NCBI RefSeq assembly: GCF_009901565.1 | Contig: NZ_WXEW01000006.1 | Location: 434,001 to 498,000 of the forward strand | DNA from: Herbidospora solisilvae | Lineage (GTDB): Bacteria > Actinomycetota > Actinomycetes > Streptosporangiales > Streptosporangiaceae | DNA length: 64,000 nucleotides | Direction of reading: 5' to 3' | Shown: in pieces, positions 60,405 through 64,000 of the stretch | Layout: the number at the start of each line of letters is the position of its first letter | Numbering within the stretch: the first letter of the stretch is position 1 | Translations under genes and position numbers: made by a program | Notes under the pieces: model-generated | The model's database searches: none | What the model was told of the DNA's origin: nothing | The model's input: only the letters and a program-made list of their open reading frames with translations

Positions 60405-62168
60405 TCACCCCAGAGGGTAGGCGGGGAAGCTGGAGCCGTCGTCGACGAGGGTGGTCCACTTCTTGCCGTCCCACACCGTGATGGCGCCGTTCTCGTCGCT
60501 GGCCAGGATGCGCGAATCGGTGCTCGTGATGGACGTGAGGCGCTTGGACAGCTCGATCGGGGTCTTCTCGTCGCCGTCCATGATCGGGTAGGCTGCCAGA
60601 GCCTGCTGGGGGCCGTTCGGGGAGTCCTTCTCGGTCAGCACCAGCAGGGTGGTGGCGTCTCGCCACGCCACATCGATGATCTTCTGGCCCTCCTCCGCGG
60701 GCACCAGGGTCTCCATCGCGCCGACCCGATAGGTCGGGCCGCGCACGATCGAGCCTATCTGAACGGTCGGCCCCGCCCCGTTGTCGGCGACGACCGCGAC
60801 CCTGACCCCGTCACGGGCCACCCTGAACGCGGTCACGTCGGCGTTCTCCAGCTCGGGGGCCAGCACGGGCGACTGGTGGCCGGCCGTGGTGGCGTGCCAG
60901 ACCTGCGACTTGCCGCCGGCCGTCTCGACTGCCCAGACCTGGCCCTCGCGGTCCCACGACGGCGGGGTGAGGCGGCCCTGGGCGTTGATCCAGCGCTGCC
61001 ACGGGCTGCCGGCCACCAGCTGGGTGACCCAGATGCCCGTCTCGTCGCCCATCAGGGCGGCCACCTGGTCGCGGCCCTCGGCGGAGACCGCACCGTGGTT
61101 GAACGGCCGGGTCGGCTGCCCGGCCGCGCCGAGCACCGCCGCCGGCTGCTCCTCGTCCTTGGCCGCGACCCGGAACATCCGGCCGTCGCGGACGAAGTAT
61201 CCGGCGGCGTCGCCGGTGATCACCGACGGGTTGTAGGTCGGGTATTCGGTCGGCTTGAACCGCATGCCGCCGCCCGGGAACGCCTCGCCGTTGACGAGGA
61301 TCTCGATGTAGCGCCCGCCGACCCGGTCGGCACCCAGCGACCAGGCGAGCTGCGCCTTCATCGCCTTGATGCGGTCGGGGCTGTTGCGCAGGCCCGCGAT
61401 CGCCGACGAGAAGTCGACGTAGAGCGTGTCGCCCTCGATCTCGATGCCGTTGAGCTCGGTGCCCTTGGGGAAGACGTTCTCGACCGCGCCGGCCAGCGGG
61501 CCCGTCGGGCCCCTCAGCAGGGTCCGGATGAGCGACTCGGGCAGGCCACGGCTGGGGTCGATCGGCACCCGCACCCGGTCGGCCACCAGGCCGTTGAACG
61601 ACGGGTTCGGGAAGTAGACCTCCACGGGGGCGTACGCCCTCGTGAGGTCGGCGCGGAGCAGGATCAGGCCCTGGGGGGCCTCGGCGATGCGCCACTCGCC
61701 GTTGACCCGGACCAGCGTGAACGCCTCGTCGAGCGTGCCCTCGGAGGCCGCGCGGTAGCGGCCGCCCGCCTCCAGGGTGCCGACCTGGCGGCCCTTGAAC
61801 GACACGACGAACTTCTCGGCGTCCTCTTCGGGCAGGTCGTCGGCGAAGCGGCAGTCGCAGACCCGCGTCGCGGCGGCCCAGGGTTGCCAGGTGGCCGCCG
61901 CCGCGCCGGTCAGGTACTGCCGGGCGATCTTGCGCTCGGGGTCGTCGAAGCTGGCCATCGCGGCCTGGAAGCCGCGCACGATCTCCACGGCGGTCGCGTC
62001 GGGCCGGGGCGGGGAGGCCAGGATCCGGACGTAGGTCTGGCTGAGGATGTCGCCCCCGCGCTCGTCCTCGCTGGCCGTGGGCGGGTTGCCGCTGGCCGGC
62101 ACGATCGTGCAGCCCGTGAGGGTGGCGAGCGTCGCCACCAGCGTCAGAACCCGTCTCCTAGTCGACAT
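60405..62168 (-). CDS. lpqB: Lipoprotein LpqB, MtrAB-associated
   Basis: A 587-residue lipoprotein with the lipobox LTGC (Cys20). The N-terminal part (about 40-190) and a GerMN domain (about 200-320, LIRTLLRGPTGPLAGAVENV) precede a C-terminal beta-propeller-like region of WD-type blades. LpqB modulates the MtrAB two-component system on the outer face of the membrane. Its ATG lies 11 bases inside the 3' end of mtrB, so the genes are translationally coupled. Confidence 0.95.
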   Translation of the reverse strand: MSTRRRVLTLVATLATLTGCTIVPASGNPPTASEDERGGDILSQTYVRILASPPRPDATAVEIVRGFQAAMASFDDPERKIARQYLTGAAAATWQPWAAATRVCDCRFADDLPEEDAEKFVVSFKGRQVGTLEAGGRYRAASEGTLDEAFTLVRVNGEWRIAEAPQGLILLRADLTRAYAPVEVYFPNPSFNGLVADRVRVPIDPSRGLPESLIRTLLRGPTGPLAGAVENVFPKGTELNGIEIEGDTLYVDFSSAIAGLRNSPDRIKAMKAQLAWSLGADRVGGRYIEILVNGEAFPGGGMRFKPTEYPTYNPSVITGDAAGYFVRDGRMFRVAAKDEEQPAAVLGAAGQPTRPFNHGAVSAEGRDQVAALMGDETGIWVTQLVAGSPWQRWINAQGRLTPPSWDREGQVWAVETAGGKSQVWHATTAGHQSPVLAPELENADVTAFRVARDGVRVAVVADNGAGPTVQIGSIVRGPTYRVGAMETLVPAEEGQKIIDVAWRDATTLLVLTEKDSPNGPQQALAAYPIMDGDEKTPIELSKRLTSITSTDSRILASDENGAITVWDGKKWTTLVDDGSSFPAYPLG

Positions 62169-63870
62169 CGAACACCCCCGACTCCCCCGCGGCGGCCGAC
62201 AACACGGGCGTGGCGTGCCCGCGCCAGGTCCGGCGCATCTCGACCTCCGGCGGCACCAGCGGCAGCGGAGAGCCCTTCAGCACGCTCCCGGCCGTACGCG
62301 GCAGCGAGAGCCGGAACTGGGTGCCCTCGCCCGGCGAGCCCCAGGCCTGGAGCCAGCCGCCGTGCAGGATCGCGTCCTCGCGGGAGATGGCCAGGCCGAG
62401 GCCGGTGCCGCCGATGGTGCGGGCGCGGGACGGGTCGGCCCGCCAGAAGCGGTCGAAGACCATGTTCTCCTCGCCCGGCCGCAGGCCGACGCCGTGGTCG
62501 CGGACGGCCACGGCCACCGCGTCGCGGTCGGCGCCGAGGGTGACCACGATGTCCTTGCCCTCGCCGTGCTCGATCGCGTTGAACAGCAGGTTGCGCAGGA
62601 TGCGCTCGATCCGCCGGGTGTCGCACTCGGCCATGCACGGTTCGGTGGGCAGCCTCAGCTCGAAGCGGGTGGCGTGACGTTCGGCCAGGGCCTCGGAGTC
62701 GCCGACCGCGCGCAGCACGACGTCGCGCATGTCGACCGACTCGAGGTCGAGGGTGGCCGCGCCGGCGTCGTAGCGGCTGATCTCCAGCAGGTCGGCCAGC
62801 ATCGACTCGAACCGTTCGAGCTGGGCCTGCATGAGCTCGGCCGAGCGGGCGGCCATCGGGTCGAAGTCCTCGCGGGCGTCGTACAGGAGGTCGGCGGCCA
62901 TGCGGACGGTGGTCAGCGGGGTGCGCAGCTCGTGGGAGACGTCGGAGACGAACTGGCGCTGCACCTGGGAGAGCTCCTCGAGCTGGTGGATCTTGAGCGC
63001 GAGGTTGGAGGCCATCTCGTTGAACGAGGTGGCGAGGCGGGCGAGGTCGTCTTCGCCCCGGACCTTCAGGCGCTCTTCGAGGCGGCCGGACGCCAGCCGC
63101 TCGGCGGCCTGGCGGGCCAGCCGCACGGGGGTGACGACCTGGCGGGTGACCAGCGAGGCGATGGCGGCCAGCAGCAGCACCAGGCCGGCGCCGACCAGCA
63201 CGAGCAGTTGGAGGACCGAGCTGAGGGTCTCCTCCTCCTCGTTGAGCGGGAACAGGTGGTAGACCTCGTAGGTGCCGTTGACGCCGCCGAAGACCCGCGA
63301 GCCGATGACCAGCCCCGACACGGTCTCACCGGTCAGGTAGCGCAGCGGGCTGTAGCGCGACTCCGTCTGGTCGGTGGTGTCGGTGCGCACCTGCTGCCGG
63401 AACCCCCGCGGCACGCTCTTGTTGGCGTCGATGTTGAGGGTCGCCCGGTCCTGGCCGACGATGCTGTCGTTGAAGATGACCACCGCGTAGCGTGCCCCGG
63501 CGCGCTGGGCCAGCACGTTGATGGCCTGGTCGGCGGGGTCGAGCGGGACCTGCGTGTCGGGGTCGGACTGCTCGCCCGCGTCGGGCTCGCCGTTGCCCGC
63601 CAGGTAGTCGGAGACGGTCAGCACGTTGGCGCGGGCCTCGGCGGTGGCGGCGTCGGTCCGGCCGGCCAGCATCGTCTTGTTGATCGACTGGAACAGGAAG
63701 ACGCCCAGCACGGCCACGACGACCATCGAGATCAGCATGGTGGAGGTGACCACCCGCATCTGGAGGGAGCGCCGCCAGGCCGAGCGCGCCCTGCCCGCGA
63801 TGCGCCGAGCACGGCGACGGACCCCCCGGGCGATCTGCCGGGGGGTCCGTCGGGGCCGTGGCTTGGGCAT
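62158..63870 (-). CDS. mtrB: Sensor histidine kinase MtrB
   Basis: A 570-residue kinase. A basic N-terminal tail precedes the first helix (about 42-61), an extracellular sensor domain follows to about 215, then the second helix (about 220-243), a HAMP domain (about 245-295), the phospho-acceptor DVSHELRTPLTT and an ATPase domain with RNLLFNAIEHGEG, VRDHGVGL, DRFWRADPSR and GGTGLGLAI. It controls cell-wall and division genes, and in Streptomyces also development, through MtrA. It starts 18 bases from the mtrA stop. Confidence 0.95.
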   Translation of the reverse strand: MPKPRPRRTPRQIARGVRRRARRIAGRARSAWRRSLQMRVVTSTMLISMVVVAVLGVFLFQSINKTMLAGRTDAATAEARANVLTVSDYLAGNGEPDAGEQSDPDTQVPLDPADQAINVLAQRAGARYAVVIFNDSIVGQDRATLNIDANKSVPRGFRQQVRTDTTDQTESRYSPLRYLTGETVSGLVIGSRVFGGVNGTYEVYHLFPLNEEEETLSSVLQLLVLVGAGLVLLLAAIASLVTRQVVTPVRLARQAAERLASGRLEERLKVRGEDDLARLATSFNEMASNLALKIHQLEELSQVQRQFVSDVSHELRTPLTTVRMAADLLYDAREDFDPMAARSAELMQAQLERFESMLADLLEISRYDAGAATLDLESVDMRDVVLRAVGDSEALAERHATRFELRLPTEPCMAECDTRRIERILRNLLFNAIEHGEGKDIVVTLGADRDAVAVAVRDHGVGLRPGEENMVFDRFWRADPSRARTIGGTGLGLAISREDAILHGGWLQAWGSPGEGTQFRLSLPRTAGSVLKGSPLPLVPPEVEMRRTWRGHATPVLSAAAGESGVFDVD

Positions 63871-63888
63871 TCAGATCAGAGGGGCGGG

Positions 63889-64000
63889 ATCAGGCTGGAC
63901 CGGCTTTGTAGCCGACGCCGCGGACCGTCACGACGATCTCGGGGTGCTCGGGGTCCTTCTCGATCTTCGCGCGGAGCCGCTGCACGTGGACGTTGACCAG
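63889..64000 (-). CDS. mtrA: Response regulator MtrA, C-terminal end only
   Basis: The minus strand at the right edge encodes [20 protein letters not shown] followed by [15 protein letters not shown] and TGA at 63891-63889. That is the wing of an OmpR-type DNA-binding domain, with the recognition helix [13 protein letters not shown] typical of MtrA. The rest lies outside the window. Identification is helped by the following mtrB and lpqB. Confidence 0.92.

Overview
The window is high-GC actinobacterial DNA. Its gene order and content fit a Streptosporangiales-type actinomycete (Nonomuraea, Streptosporangium or Microbispora relatives). This placement is an inference from the mtrAB-lpqB-comF-hpf-secA and prfB-ftsEX-smpB-ssrA neighbourhoods, the ABC and PTS routes for amino sugars, an S-adenosyl methyltransferase of the DUF574 type, an Rv3235-like gene and a futalosine-type deaminase. 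Most of the window is chromosomal core. Accessory material is concentrated at 9.7-10.9 kb and 18.5-21.8 kb.

Layout. 1-3.4 kb: acyl-CoA catabolism genes (crotonase end, nitronate-monooxygenase-fold protein, fused double acyl-CoA dehydrogenase) with KstR-like operator sites. 3.4-9.7 kb: membrane protein, HtrA-like lipoprotein protease, aminofutalosine-type deaminase, SAM methyltransferase, amidohydrolase and an SDR-fold protein that has lost its catalytic Tyr and Lys, DUF899 protein. 9.7-10.9 kb: a decayed vapBC toxin-antitoxin locus and four tandem tRNA genes. Two are normal tRNA-Glu; two are class-I-shaped genes with leucine anticodons. 10.9-18.5 kb: NUDIX hydrolase, then a sugar operon (binding protein, two permeases, GlcNAc-kinase-like ATPase, GH9 enzyme, ROK repressor) with overlapping start/stop codons and a palindromic operator at the promoter.

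18.5-22.2 kb: lower-GC accessory segment against the 3' end of the tmRNA gene, with a broken Phd antitoxin and a two-gene ParA / AlbA-HATPase unit. 22.2-27.7 kb: a penicillin-binding-protein-like lipoprotein with all three catalytic motifs replaced, smpB, ftsX, ftsE, a small zinc-ribbon membrane protein, prfB. 27.8-33.6 kb: lipoprotein and the large NAD-glutamate dehydrogenase. 33.6-34.0 kb: structured noncoding DNA with two tandem repeats showing a compensatory base change. 34.0-39.3 kb: ECF sigma/anti-sigma pair divergent from DUF4142, a DUF1996 protein with a long Gln/Asn-rich insertion, a NOX-type di-heme membrane cytochrome and a NuoF-ferredoxin fusion. I infer a membrane redox chain.

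39.3-45.2 kb: Tat-exported FAD oxidase, acetoacetyl-CoA synthetase, three HAD proteins and a DUF6912 protein. 45.2-52.4 kb: amino-sugar locus with NagZ-like GH3, EI, HPr, separate EIIA, EIIB and EIIC, a SIS isomerase/deaminase and a DasR-like GntR regulator with dre-like operators. 52.6-64 kb: Rv3235-like protein, secA, small membrane protein, YcaQ-type glycosylase, NarL-type regulator, long HPF, ComF, lpqB, mtrB and the end of mtrA.

The strongest candidates for something undescribed are the two leucine-anticodon tRNA-like genes, the ECF-controlled redox cluster with its prion-like secreted protein, and the AlbA-ParA pair beside tmRNA.
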